Shown in pieces: positions 1 to 6,464 of a stretch of DNA of 13,037 nucleotides. The notes below the pieces were generated by a model. That model did not search any database and was not told the origin of the DNA. It was given only the letters and a program-made list of their open reading frames with translations. Both the position numbers and the translations under genes were made by a program. The stretch is taken from NCBI GenBank assembly GCA_021732945.1, contig JAKFWB010000293.1:1-13037 (forward strand). The letters run 5' to 3'. Each line of letters opens with the position of its first letter. Within the stretch, counting starts at the first letter, position 1. The DNA comes from Porphyrobacter sp. Its GTDB lineage: Bacteria; Pseudomonadota; Alphaproteobacteria; Sphingomonadales; Sphingomonadaceae.

Positions 1-2
1 AT

Positions 3-56
3 GTGATGGGCACCCCGGAGATGAACCAGACGGAGCTGATGCTATGGGCAGCTTAA
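3..56 (+). pseudogene. Upstream part of the HSL-family hydrolase, cut off by an in-frame TAA
   Basis: The frame of the hydrolase that starts at 57 is open back to the window edge, apart from a TAA at 54-56. The upstream codons read VMGTPEMNQTELMLWAA and then stop. This fits the stretch that normally lies between the HGGG oxyanion motif and the DYRLAPE motif in hormone-sensitive-lipase-type hydrolases. The stop takes the place of one residue just before MNCLVLSVDYRLAPE. GAA (Glu) to TAA would be a one-base change. I infer a nonsense mutation in a once continuous gene, or a base-call error. The true 5' end with HGGG lies outside the window. Confidence 0.6.
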
Positions 57-671
57 ATGAATTGCCTGGTGCTGTCTGTCGACTATCGGCTGGCACCCGA
101 AACCCCCTTCCCCGGCCCGATGGAGGATGCGCAGGATGCGCTGCACTGGCTTCATGGCGAGGCGCAGCAACTGGGGATCGACAAGAGACGCATTGCTGTG
201 GCCGGACAAAGCGCTGGCGGAGCTATGGCGGCATGCCTTGCCCTGATGACGCGAGACGAAGGGGAAATTCAGCTCGCTTTTCAACTGCTGGAGGCGCCGC
301 GCCTTAACGATCAGATTGGTGAAGGCGAGGAATCCAACCCGTTCACCGGAGAATTCGTCTGGACCCGGCAGTCCAGCGCCTATTGCCGAACAGCCTATCT
401 GGGTGCGGGCAATTCATCGCCTTACGCTTCTGCGCTGAGGGCAACTGACGTTGAAGGCCTGGCGCCAACCTTTGTCGCCGTTGGCGCGCTTGATCTGTTT
501 GTCGACGAGTGCGTGGAATATTGTGGAAGACTGCTCCGCGCGGGCGTGCCAACCGAGCTCATCGTCTATCCAGGATGCTTCCACGGCTTTCAAAGGGCTG
601 CGGAAGCGCAAGTTACGATGCGCTCGCACCGTGACAGCCTGAACGCACTGAAAAAGGCCCTTGTTGGATGA
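57..671 (+). CDS. Alpha/beta hydrolase, HSL (lipolytic family IV) type, N-terminally incomplete
   Basis: This is a carboxylesterase/lipase-like hydrolase of the hormone-sensitive lipase family, probably cytoplasmic. The 204 residues include DYRLAPE (9-15), the nucleophile elbow GQSAG (50-54, Ser52), the acid motif GALDLFVDE (143-151, Asp146) and the catalytic His176 in CFHGF. The family usually has about 300 residues. Here the N-terminal third with the HGGG oxyanion hole is missing, because an in-frame TAA at 54-56 separates it. The ATG at 57 directly follows that stop and has no good ribosome binding site, so a restart there would give a protein without its oxyanion hole and probably inactive. 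The stop codon overlaps the next gene's start as ATGA (668-671), so both belong to one plus-strand operon that begins before the window. The substrate is unknown, though an ester or lactone is plausible. Confidence 0.8.
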   Translation: MNCLVLSVDYRLAPETPFPGPMEDAQDALHWLHGEAQQLGIDKRRIAVAGQSAGGAMAACLALMTRDEGEIQLAFQLLEAPRLNDQIGEGEESNPFTGEFVWTRQSSAYCRTAYLGAGNSSPYASALRATDVEGLAPTFVAVGALDLFVDECVEYCGRLLRAGVPTELIVYPGCFHGFQRAAEAQVTMRSHRDSLNALKKALVG

Positions 672-1540
672 CCGCTCCACTCAATACCGAAAAGCTGCTT
701 TCCTATCCGATTCCGCAGACGCGGGACGACTACGACCCGCGCGACGTGATCATCTATGCGCTGGGCGTCGGCGCCGGGCTTACCAGCGAGATCGACGAAA
801 CCAGCCTGGTGTTCGAACGTAACTTGCAGGTCTTGCCGACCATGGCACTTGTGCTGGGCACGCCCGGTTTCTGGGCGATGGACCCGGGCAGCGGGCTGGA
901 CTGGCTATCCATTCTCCACGGTGAACAGCGGCTGAAGATTCACGCACCGCTCGAACCTGTTGGAACCCTGATCGGCACCACCAAGGTAACTGACCTGGCT
1001 GACAAGGGGCCGGGAAAACCCGCCTTGATCCGCGCCAGGAAAGAAGTGCGCACGCTGAGCGGCGTGCTGGTGGCTGAAACGTCGGAAATCTGGTTCGTCC
1101 AGGGGGCCGGCGGCTTTGGCGGTGAACTCAGCCTGCCGGCGGAACCGCAATCGCAGATCCCCGATCGCGATCCCGATTTCGCCATTTCCCTGCCCACCAG
1201 CCTGGCGCAGGCGGCGATCTATCGCCTGTCAGGCGACAGGAACCCGTTGCATATCGATCCCGACACTGCGGCATCGGTGGGGTTCGATCGCCCTATCCTG
1301 CATGGGCTGGGCACAATGGGCATTGTTGGTCGGGCGCTCGTGCACGCCGCATGCGGCGGCGTTGCATCGTCATTGTGCGAAATGAACGTGCGTTTTACCG
1401 CGCCAGTCTATCCTGGCGACACGATCAATACGCACATCTGGAAGGATGGCGACACGCTGCATTTCCGCGCTTATCGCAACGGATTTGAGCAATGTGTAAT
1501 CGATAACGGGTTTGCAAAAATCAGCCCGCCGAGGCCTTGA
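668..1540 (+). CDS. MaoC-like / hydratase-2 family enoyl-CoA hydratase
   Basis: Predicted (R)-specific 2-enoyl-CoA hydratase of the double-hotdog type, acting on acyl-CoA intermediates of beta-oxidation. The 290 residues match the usual length of the hydratase-2 unit of eukaryotic MFE-2 and bacterial steroid or side-chain degradation enzymes. The C-terminal hotdog carries the signature YRLSGDRNPLHIDP (185-198), with Asp190, Asn192 and His195 in the catalytic spacing, followed by GFDRPILHG (205-213). The N-terminal hotdog (about 10-150) should be the non-catalytic acyl-binding half. The ATG overlaps the stop of the upstream hydrolase (ATGA), which suggests translational coupling. Its last 20 bases overlap the 3' end of the convergent VOC gene. 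The family call is firm. The acyl-CoA substrate cannot be told from sequence. Confidence 0.9.
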   Translation: MTAPLNTEKLLSYPIPQTRDDYDPRDVIIYALGVGAGLTSEIDETSLVFERNLQVLPTMALVLGTPGFWAMDPGSGLDWLSILHGEQRLKIHAPLEPVGTLIGTTKVTDLADKGPGKPALIRARKEVRTLSGVLVAETSEIWFVQGAGGFGGELSLPAEPQSQIPDRDPDFAISLPTSLAQAAIYRLSGDRNPLHIDPDTAASVGFDRPILHGLGTMGIVGRALVHAACGGVASSLCEMNVRFTAPVYPGDTINTHIWKDGDTLHFRAYRNGFEQCVIDNGFAKISPPRP

Positions 1541-1910
1541 AGCAATAGGCGCAGATCTTGTTGCCATCGGGATCAAGCAAATATGCGCCGAAGGCGTGCG
1601 GCACTGCGCCGCGCGGTCCCGGGGCACCCGCATCGATGCCGCCGGTGGCCAGGCCGGCAGCATGGAAAACTGATACAGATTGCCTGTCAGGTGCCTTGAA
1701 ACCTATAGTCACGCCATTTCCGGGTAAGGCCGCTTCCCCGTTGATCGGGCGCAGGACAAGGAATTCCGCAGCGCGATCGCCATAGGCAAGCCCCTGATCG
1801 AGAAAGTCTCCCAGCCGCGTGATGCCCAGCGGCGCGAGGCAGGCATCGTAGAACCGGCCCGATCTCTCGACATCATTGGTGCCGACGCAATTGTGCGTGA
1901 AGATGCCCAT
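1521..1910 (-). CDS. VOC family (glyoxalase/bleomycin-resistance-like) protein
   Basis: A 129-residue vicinal-oxygen-chelate fold protein, a family that includes glyoxalases, ring-cleaving dioxygenases and resistance proteins. It begins with IFTHNCVGTND, placing a possible metal ligand at His6, and has a second candidate at Glu49. It ends with GAYLLDPDGNKICAYCF (108-124). In most relatives the residue after NKI is the last metal-binding Glu; here it is Cys120, and a position often His (in GVTIGF, 66-71) is Thr. Metal binding may therefore be altered or lost. The ATG shares one base with the MFS stop codon (TGATG at 1908-1912) and has no Shine-Dalgarno of its own, so translation is probably coupled to the transporter. 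The 3' end overlaps the MaoC gene by 20 bases in convergent orientation. Confidence 0.85.
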   Translation of the reverse strand: MGIFTHNCVGTNDVERSGRFYDACLAPLGITRLGDFLDQGLAYGDRAAEFLVLRPINGEAALPGNGVTIGFKAPDRQSVSVFHAAGLATGGIDAGAPGPRGAVPHAFGAYLLDPDGNKICAYCFKASAG

Positions 1911-3220
1911 CAGGTGGCCCGCGCGCTGTCCGTTATCCGCACCAGCAGGATGGCAACGATCGAGATCGCGGAGCCGATCGAGATGATTAGCGAGACCGTG
2001 CCCAAATCGAGACCCCGCGCAAACAGGATTCCGGCAAGCGCAGGCCCAAAGGCTGCCCCTGCTCGGCCAAAGCCGATGCCGAAACCCGTCCCGGTGGCGC
2101 GCAGAAGCGGCGGGAATGCCATGGCCAGCAAGGCGTAGAACCCGACTGCCGCCGCATTGGAGAAGAAGGCCGTAACTCCGGCGATCCAGCCGAGCATGGC
2201 CACATCCTGCGGAGCGCGCCCAAACACATTGAGCATAACGAAGGCACCGGCAAGCGCGATAACCGTGGCCTTCTTGATCCCGATCTTCAACGCAACCACG
2301 CCCAGCAATCCGCCGCCTATCGCGCCTCCCAGCATCGCATTGGTCAGCACATCCCCGCCTGCGGCAGGGTCAAAACCCATGTCGACCACAAGCTTGGGTA
2401 TCCATTTCACAAAGTAGTAGTAGGCCGTCACATGCGTAAGGTAGGCGATCGTCAGAAGCATCGTGCGTGAAAGCAGTGGCGGCTTGAAGATGTCGGCAAG
2501 CGATCCTCGCTGCTGTTGGCTGACCGCTTCGGGCAGGTCTTCGGCCTGTGGCAGACCGAACCTGTGCAGAGTCCTGTTGATTCGTAGCAACGCTCCAGGT
2601 GAGCGCCGGTCGGCCAGCCAGACGGGCGTTTCCGGGATCAGCCAATAGGCCAGCGGGATGGCCGCAATGGTCAGACCTGCACCGAGGTAGAAAACCCCGC
2701 GCCAATCGCCCGCATCCAGCACGTTTGCAGCCATCATTCCGCCGAAGAATGCGCCCAGCGGATAGCCTGTCACCATCAGCGGCAGGACAAGACTGCGATA
2801 GCGCGCGTTCGAGAATTCGGCGACGGTGGCATTCAGCGCTGCCAGCATGCCTCCGATGCCAAGCCCTGTCAGCAGTCGCCATGCGGAAAGCTGTTCAACT
2901 CCCGTGGCGCTTGGAACCATCAGCATGCCGATGCCCATTACCGACAGACAACCAAGGATGGTGGGGCGCCGACCAAACCTGTCGGCCAAGCCGCCCAACA
3001 GAATCGAGCCGAAGGCCATGCCGAACAGTTCCATCGAAAGCACCCAGCCCAGCACATCCTGCGGAACCTGCCATTCTTCGGCAATGCCCGGAGCGGCAAA
3101 ACTGATCGACATGACGTCGAAACCATCCAGCGCATTGAGCAGGATCGTCATGCCAAGCGCGGCGATCTGCCATCCGCCCAGCTTGCCTTCATCGATGATT
3201 TCGCGCGGCGTGCTCGTCAT
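1910..3220 (-). CDS. MFS transporter, aromatic acid:H+ symporter (AAHS)-like
   Basis: Inner-membrane uptake permease of 436 residues with about 12 hydrophobic segments. Motifs point to the AAHS group (PcaK/BenK-like): DGFD in the first membrane segment (32-35), the loop signature GGLADRFGRRP (76-86), RLLTGLGIGG (115-124), PETPVWL before the central loop (196-202), and RATGTGFGIGFGRAGAAFGP (374-393). The likely cargo is an organic, probably aromatic or cyclic, carboxylic acid that feeds the neighbouring catabolic genes; this is inferred from family and context. I chose the ATG at 3218-3220 because GGAG lies 10 bases upstream (3231-3234). An ATG 14 codons further upstream gives an Arg-rich, poorly conserved extension. 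The VOC gene follows with a one-base overlap. Confidence 0.9.
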   Translation of the reverse strand: MTSTPREIIDEGKLGGWQIAALGMTILLNALDGFDVMSISFAAPGIAEEWQVPQDVLGWVLSMELFGMAFGSILLGGLADRFGRRPTILGCLSVMGIGMLMVPSATGVEQLSAWRLLTGLGIGGMLAALNATVAEFSNARYRSLVLPLMVTGYPLGAFFGGMMAANVLDAGDWRGVFYLGAGLTIAAIPLAYWLIPETPVWLADRRSPGALLRINRTLHRFGLPQAEDLPEAVSQQQRGSLADIFKPPLLSRTMLLTIAYLTHVTAYYYFVKWIPKLVVDMGFDPAAGGDVLTNAMLGGAIGGGLLGVVALKIGIKKATVIALAGAFVMLNVFGRAPQDVAMLGWIAGVTAFFSNAAAVGFYALLAMAFPPLLRATGTGFGIGFGRAGAAFGPALAGILFARGLDLGTVSLIISIGSAISIVAILLVRITDSARAT

Positions 3221-3404
3221 CGTTCTGTTTCTCCGCCTGTTCCGACAGCCTTGCCGATGCACGCAACAAGGGCGGCAGCGGTCTCCTAAACCGGAACCCT
3301 ATATTGCGGTTATCGCATTGCTGAATTCGGGGCCAGACCGTTCTAGCAGGAGCACAGAGGGAGAGGCCTTTCTTTGGTCAGGCCCGGAGCATCCTCAGGC
3401 GCCG
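3221..3404. other. Gap upstream of the MFS gene, without a supported gene
   Basis: Between the MFS start and the 3' end of the P450 remnant I see no protein-coding signal that resembles a known family. It contains the MFS ribosome binding site (GGAG, 3231-3234) and a weak promoter candidate at 3298-3325. I see no clear terminator for the upstream minus-strand operon. Confidence 0.5.
3298..3325 (-). promoter_or_regulatory. Weak candidate promoter for the MFS-VOC pair, with a small palindrome
   Basis: Reading the minus strand, TTCAGC (3320-3325) and TATAGG (3298-3303) are spaced by 16 bases and would give a leader of about 70 bases before the MFS ATG. The spacer holds a short hyphenated palindrome TGCG-N5-CGCA (3305-3317) that could be an operator. 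Matches to consensus are modest (3/6 and 4/6). Confidence 0.25.
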
Positions 3405-3768
3405 TCAGACATCCCATAGCAGCGGCAGGCTGAGCGACTGGATCATCTTCTAGGTGGGATTTCAATTCCGCTCCTGGCGCCAGCCGGAACTGCGGCACCT
3501 TCACCAGGAAGCGCTTGATTGTAAAATTCATTTCTCGCCGGGCCCGATGCCGGCCAAGTCATAGGTTCGAGCCGGCAGGAAAGCTGACGTGCTGCGGCTG
3601 GCGGTCCAGCCGCCCTTCTTCATGGTGTTCCCATGCGGCTGGGTCACGCCCGGCAAAGGTGGTGGACATAATTACTTTGTCGCCCGGCATCATAGTAACG
3701 CCGTTCACCTCATCCATGCTGGCTTCCTGCCTCCCGCAAGGAGCTTGAATCAGAACCCCGTCCACCAT
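3405..3768 (-). pseudogene. Cytochrome P450 remnant (C-terminal quarter) with TGA at the heme-cysteine codon
   Basis: This is the 3' end of a cytochrome P450 gene, unrelated in detail to the intact P450 in this window. From the ATG at 3766-3768, which has GGAGAGG nearby, the frame reads EVNGVTMMPGDKV, then FAGRDPAAW, then the degraded heme loop HVSFPAGSNL-stop-LGRHRARRE, then FLVKVPQFRLAPGAE. Aligned to the P450 signature FGxGxHxCxG, the TGA (3559-3561) takes exactly the place of the heme-ligand Cys, in frame. Gly and His of the signature are also changed to Pro and Asn. About 60 codons later a frameshift near 3446-3455 moves the true C-terminus MIQSLSLPLLWDV-stop (ending at 3405) into another frame. 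About 300 N-terminal residues, with the I-helix and ExxR, are absent, since only about 100 bases separate it from the phosphotransferase gene. This is a decayed relic. Selenocysteine reading is conceivable but not favoured. Confidence 0.8.
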
Positions 3769-3785
3769 TGAAGCCTCTCCAATTC

Positions 3786-3806
3786 AGAACGTTTAAAAGC
3801 CGTTCT
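3786..3806. repeat. Short inverted repeat AGAACG-N9-CGTTCT
   Basis: Perfect 6-base arms (3786-3791 and 3801-3806) with a 9-base AT-rich centre lie between the phosphotransferase stop and the P450 remnant. No T-run follows on either strand, so it is not a typical intrinsic terminator. It may be an operator, part of the scar, or chance. Confidence 0.3.
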
Positions 3807-3869
3807 TATGGGGGAATGGTTGAAAAAGCAGGATGCTGACGCCGGTTGGGCGCGCGGTCCTTGCAAATG

Positions 3870-5294
3870 TCAGGTCGGTTGCGACTCGTCAGCCAGGTGC
3901 AACACCGGCTCGATCTTTGCGAGGGCGATATGATCGGCCGGGGCGTTCGGTCCGGCGATAATCAGGCAATCTCGCAAAAGCTTGCGGTGCAGGATACGAA
4001 CCAGCGCGGCATCCTCTTGCGGGCCAGCCTTTGCGATAAAGCCCTGCAACAACTGGTCTGCATCGGCCACGCCGCTGCATGCTTGCCCGGTCAGTTTGGC
4101 AACATCGGCCAGATAACTGTCGTCGCGCCAGCGTCTGAAGTGGCCGATATTGGCCAGCATCTGCGGCAGGGAGCCAAGCACCGTGCGCTGCCACGCTTGC
4201 ATCTGACCATGCTCCGGCAGACGAGCGATTTCTGCGAAAAGACGCGCCAACGCCAAGTCTTCAAGAGGCGTCTGCTCCGGTTCGGGAAGCGCGATCTCGT
4301 CCAGCGCGATGCCTTCCAGTTCGGCCAGAGCCTCCAGCGCGCGGCGACCGATGATGGCCACCTGCACAAAGCTTTCGACCCAGTCCCCGCCCGGCCCTTC
4401 GTCGTGCAAGCCGATCAGTGGGCCGTAATAGGCCTCTGTCAGGAAGGCGACAGTGTGGAAGGCCAACCCTTGCCAGTCGATCGGGGTGCCTGCTGCCTTG
4501 GCGTAGCGTTCGAACAAGGCGGGCAGGTCGCCCATGTTCTCGATCGGGTGACGCCCGCGATAGCAGGACAGGTCACGCATCGGGTCTCCGATATGGCCGA
4601 TCTCGAAATCCATCAGACAGGTCACGTGCGGGCCATCGGAAAGGAACTGCCCGCAATCGCCGGTCAGGAACGCCGAACCAGCCCTATTCTGCGGACATTT
4701 GCGCCGCAGCCACCCGCCCATAAAGGCCAGGAACGGATCGGAAATACCGGCATCGCGGCCCATCGCATAGAACCGTTCGAAATTTGCCAGCATCAGGCCT
4801 GCATTGTCGCTTGGAAGCTCTGCACCGGCGGCCATGAAGCGTTCCACCGGGATGGCATGCACCTCGGCCAGTCGATCCATGTAAGTCAGGCTGGCCTGCC
4901 AGCGATCCGGGGTCATCTGTGATCCGCTTTCGATGGCCTGCTGGATCAGGCCCGCATCTCGCCCGCCTTCAACCCATTCCATTACGATTGTTGCAAGGTC
5001 AGGGTTCCAGGCAACGATTTCCGGCACACGAATACCGTTTTGCGACAGCACGCGCTGCACATCACATTCGTATTTCAGCGGATAGGGATGCGTCGGCCAG
5101 GTCCGCTCGCCCTTTAGGAAATAGCGTTTACGCTTGCCGTCGCAGACAGCTTCGGCCTCGTAGATGGGGCGCCAGCGATGCATCCGCCGGATGGTGACTT
5201 CGCTACAGCCAAGCTCCTTCTCCAGCCAGGCGGCAATGGCGGCCTCTTGCGCCGCTGGATCGCGAAGCAAGGCGGCTTCGGCTTGCTTGGTCAT
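3870..5294 (-). CDS. Phosphotransferase family protein (APH fold) with long C-terminal extension
   Basis: A 474-residue protein of the aminoglycoside-phosphotransferase/choline-kinase fold, probably cytoplasmic. Visible elements are a kinase-like N-lobe with YFLKGERTW (58-66, candidate nucleotide Lys61), hinge-like IVMEWVEG (103-110), the catalytic loop LTGDCGQFLSD (210-220, Asp213), and the metal motif LMDFEIGHIGDPMRDL (227-242, Asp229). The loop departs from the usual HGDxxxxN: Thr replaces His and the Asn five residues after Asp is absent. Residues about 340-474 form an alpha-helical extension beyond the normal APH length. Family members in this setting are thought to phosphorylate small metabolites rather than antibiotics. 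Two adjacent ATGs exist; I prefer the second (5292-5294) because GGGAG (5301-5305) lies 6 bases upstream of it. It is the last gene of the LLM operon, 42 bases after the sister phosphotransferase. Confidence 0.85.
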   Translation of the reverse strand: MTKQAEAALLRDPAAQEAAIAAWLEKELGCSEVTIRRMHRWRPIYEAEAVCDGKRKRYFLKGERTWPTHPYPLKYECDVQRVLSQNGIRVPEIVAWNPDLATIVMEWVEGGRDAGLIQQAIESGSQMTPDRWQASLTYMDRLAEVHAIPVERFMAAGAELPSDNAGLMLANFERFYAMGRDAGISDPFLAFMGGWLRRKCPQNRAGSAFLTGDCGQFLSDGPHVTCLMDFEIGHIGDPMRDLSCYRGRHPIENMGDLPALFERYAKAAGTPIDWQGLAFHTVAFLTEAYYGPLIGLHDEGPGGDWVESFVQVAIIGRRALEALAELEGIALDEIALPEPEQTPLEDLALARLFAEIARLPEHGQMQAWQRTVLGSLPQMLANIGHFRRWRDDSYLADVAKLTGQACSGVADADQLLQGFIAKAGPQEDAALVRILHRKLLRDCLIIAGPNAPADHIALAKIEPVLHLADESQPT

Positions 5295-5336
5295 CATTCT
5301 CTCCCGAATTGGCCTCCTGGGTCGGTATCGCCTCCG

Positions 5337-6464
5337 CTAGCTTTCCTTTTTCTCGTCAACGGGCGTTAATTTGCTCATGAACGCATAGAAATCCGGCCCC
5401 AGTTCGGGCAGGTCCATGCCCAGCCGTTCTGCCAGGTAAAGCGTCATGAAATTGGCGTTGATGGAGAGGTTTTCAGGCGGGATATTGCCGATCGCCACTT
5501 GCCGGTCAAAGGCGCCAACAGCCACCAGCGCCATGCGCAAGGCAACCACGATATCGTAGTAGTCGAGATGCTGGGCCTTGCGGCCCGTGGCCGCTTCCCA
5601 GATCGCCACTGTCTCGTCTCGCGTGGGCAAGCCTTCGAGCCGCTCGACACCGAAACGACGGCTGAACAGGTCATCGAAATACAGCCACCACGCAAGGTCA
5701 AGCTCTGCCGGTCCTAGCGCCGCCAGTTCCCAGTCAATCAGCGCGTTCACGCTGCCATCGGGGGCAAACATCACGTTGGAAGGCGTGCTGTCACCCCACA
5801 GCACATTGACCAAAGTATCCTTCGGCTGATGCGTACGGATATAGTCGATGGCGGTGTCGACATAGGGCATCTCGCGGTCCTTGCGGCACCCTTGATACCA
5901 CGCCTCGATATAGCCCAGGTACTGGTCAAGCCCCGGCTCACCCCAGTCAGGACGCGCCATGAAGTCGAAACCTTCGCTCTGCCAGTCTATGCTGGCCATC
6001 CCGGCATAGGCTTCTACGGCATTGCGCCAGGTGGATGCACGCTGGGCGGGCGTCATGTCTGCCAGCCAGCCGGCCTTGTTGTAATTGGGGTTCTGCGTTG
6101 CCGCGTGGCCATCCACCCGGCCCATCACGATGAAGGGCATTTCCAGCACCGAGGAATCAAGCTCCATCCCGATCCACTCAGGCACGGGTATCGAACCCAG
6201 CGCATCAAGCGCCGCGATCATTTGGCCCTGCAACTTCAGGCTGGAGCCGAACACGACCTCGTGATCCTGCGGCTGGCGGCGCACCACCAGCGTCTTGGCC
6301 TGCGCGCCATTGGCATCGTCGTATTGCACATCGACGAAGAATATCTCCGCCGAAAAGCCCGATCCGGTGGTAACTTCCAGCGGCTGAATCTGCACGTCGC
6401 GCCACCCTTCGACATTAGCTTCAAGCCAGTCGCGCAGGCGCTGCTGAACTTGCGGCGGAGTCAT
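5337..6464 (-). CDS. Phosphotransferase family protein (APH fold, ACAD10/11-like)
   Basis: A 375-residue APH-fold kinase of ordinary length. The N-lobe has the glycine-containing turn TTGSGFSAEIF (32-42) and the strand LVVRRQP (59-65). The catalytic loop is VLWGDSTPSNVMF (221-233), with Asp225 and Asn230 in the HGDxxxxN spacing (Trp for His). The metal motif is ALIDWELAALGPAELDLAWW (241-260), with Asp244 and Asp256. This pattern is typical of the APH domain of ACAD10/11 and of bacterial LvaA-type kinases, which phosphorylate a hydroxyl on 4-hydroxyacyl-CoA before elimination. That role here is inference. Its ATG shares one base with the LLM stop (TGATG at 6462-6466), and AGAAGG lies 7 bases upstream, so coupling is likely. 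It shares little detail with the following phosphotransferase, so the pair is not a recent duplication. Confidence 0.88.
   Translation of the reverse strand: MTPPQVQQRLRDWLEANVEGWRDVQIQPLEVTTGSGFSAEIFFVDVQYDDANGAQAKTLVVRRQPQDHEVVFGSSLKLQGQMIAALDALGSIPVPEWIGMELDSSVLEMPFIVMGRVDGHAATQNPNYNKAGWLADMTPAQRASTWRNAVEAYAGMASIDWQSEGFDFMARPDWGEPGLDQYLGYIEAWYQGCRKDREMPYVDTAIDYIRTHQPKDTLVNVLWGDSTPSNVMFAPDGSVNALIDWELAALGPAELDLAWWLYFDDLFSRRFGVERLEGLPTRDETVAIWEAATGRKAQHLDYYDIVVALRMALVAVGAFDRQVAIGNIPPENLSINANFMTLYLAERLGMDLPELGPDFYAFMSKLTPVDEKKES

Noticed and set aside
3221..3262. 14-codon longer start for the MFS transporter
   Set aside because: The extra residues are Arg-rich and unlike the family; the ATG at 3220 has GGAG 10 bases upstream.
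3534..3561. A functional selenocysteine P450
   Set aside because: Most of the protein is missing and a second frameshift follows; kept as a finding for the odd position of the stop, but not as a feature call.
3846..4922. Long plus-strand open frame (358 codons) across the 474-residue phosphotransferase
   Set aside because: It is antisense to a gene with clear kinase motifs, has no recognisable domain, and is an expected product of high GC content.
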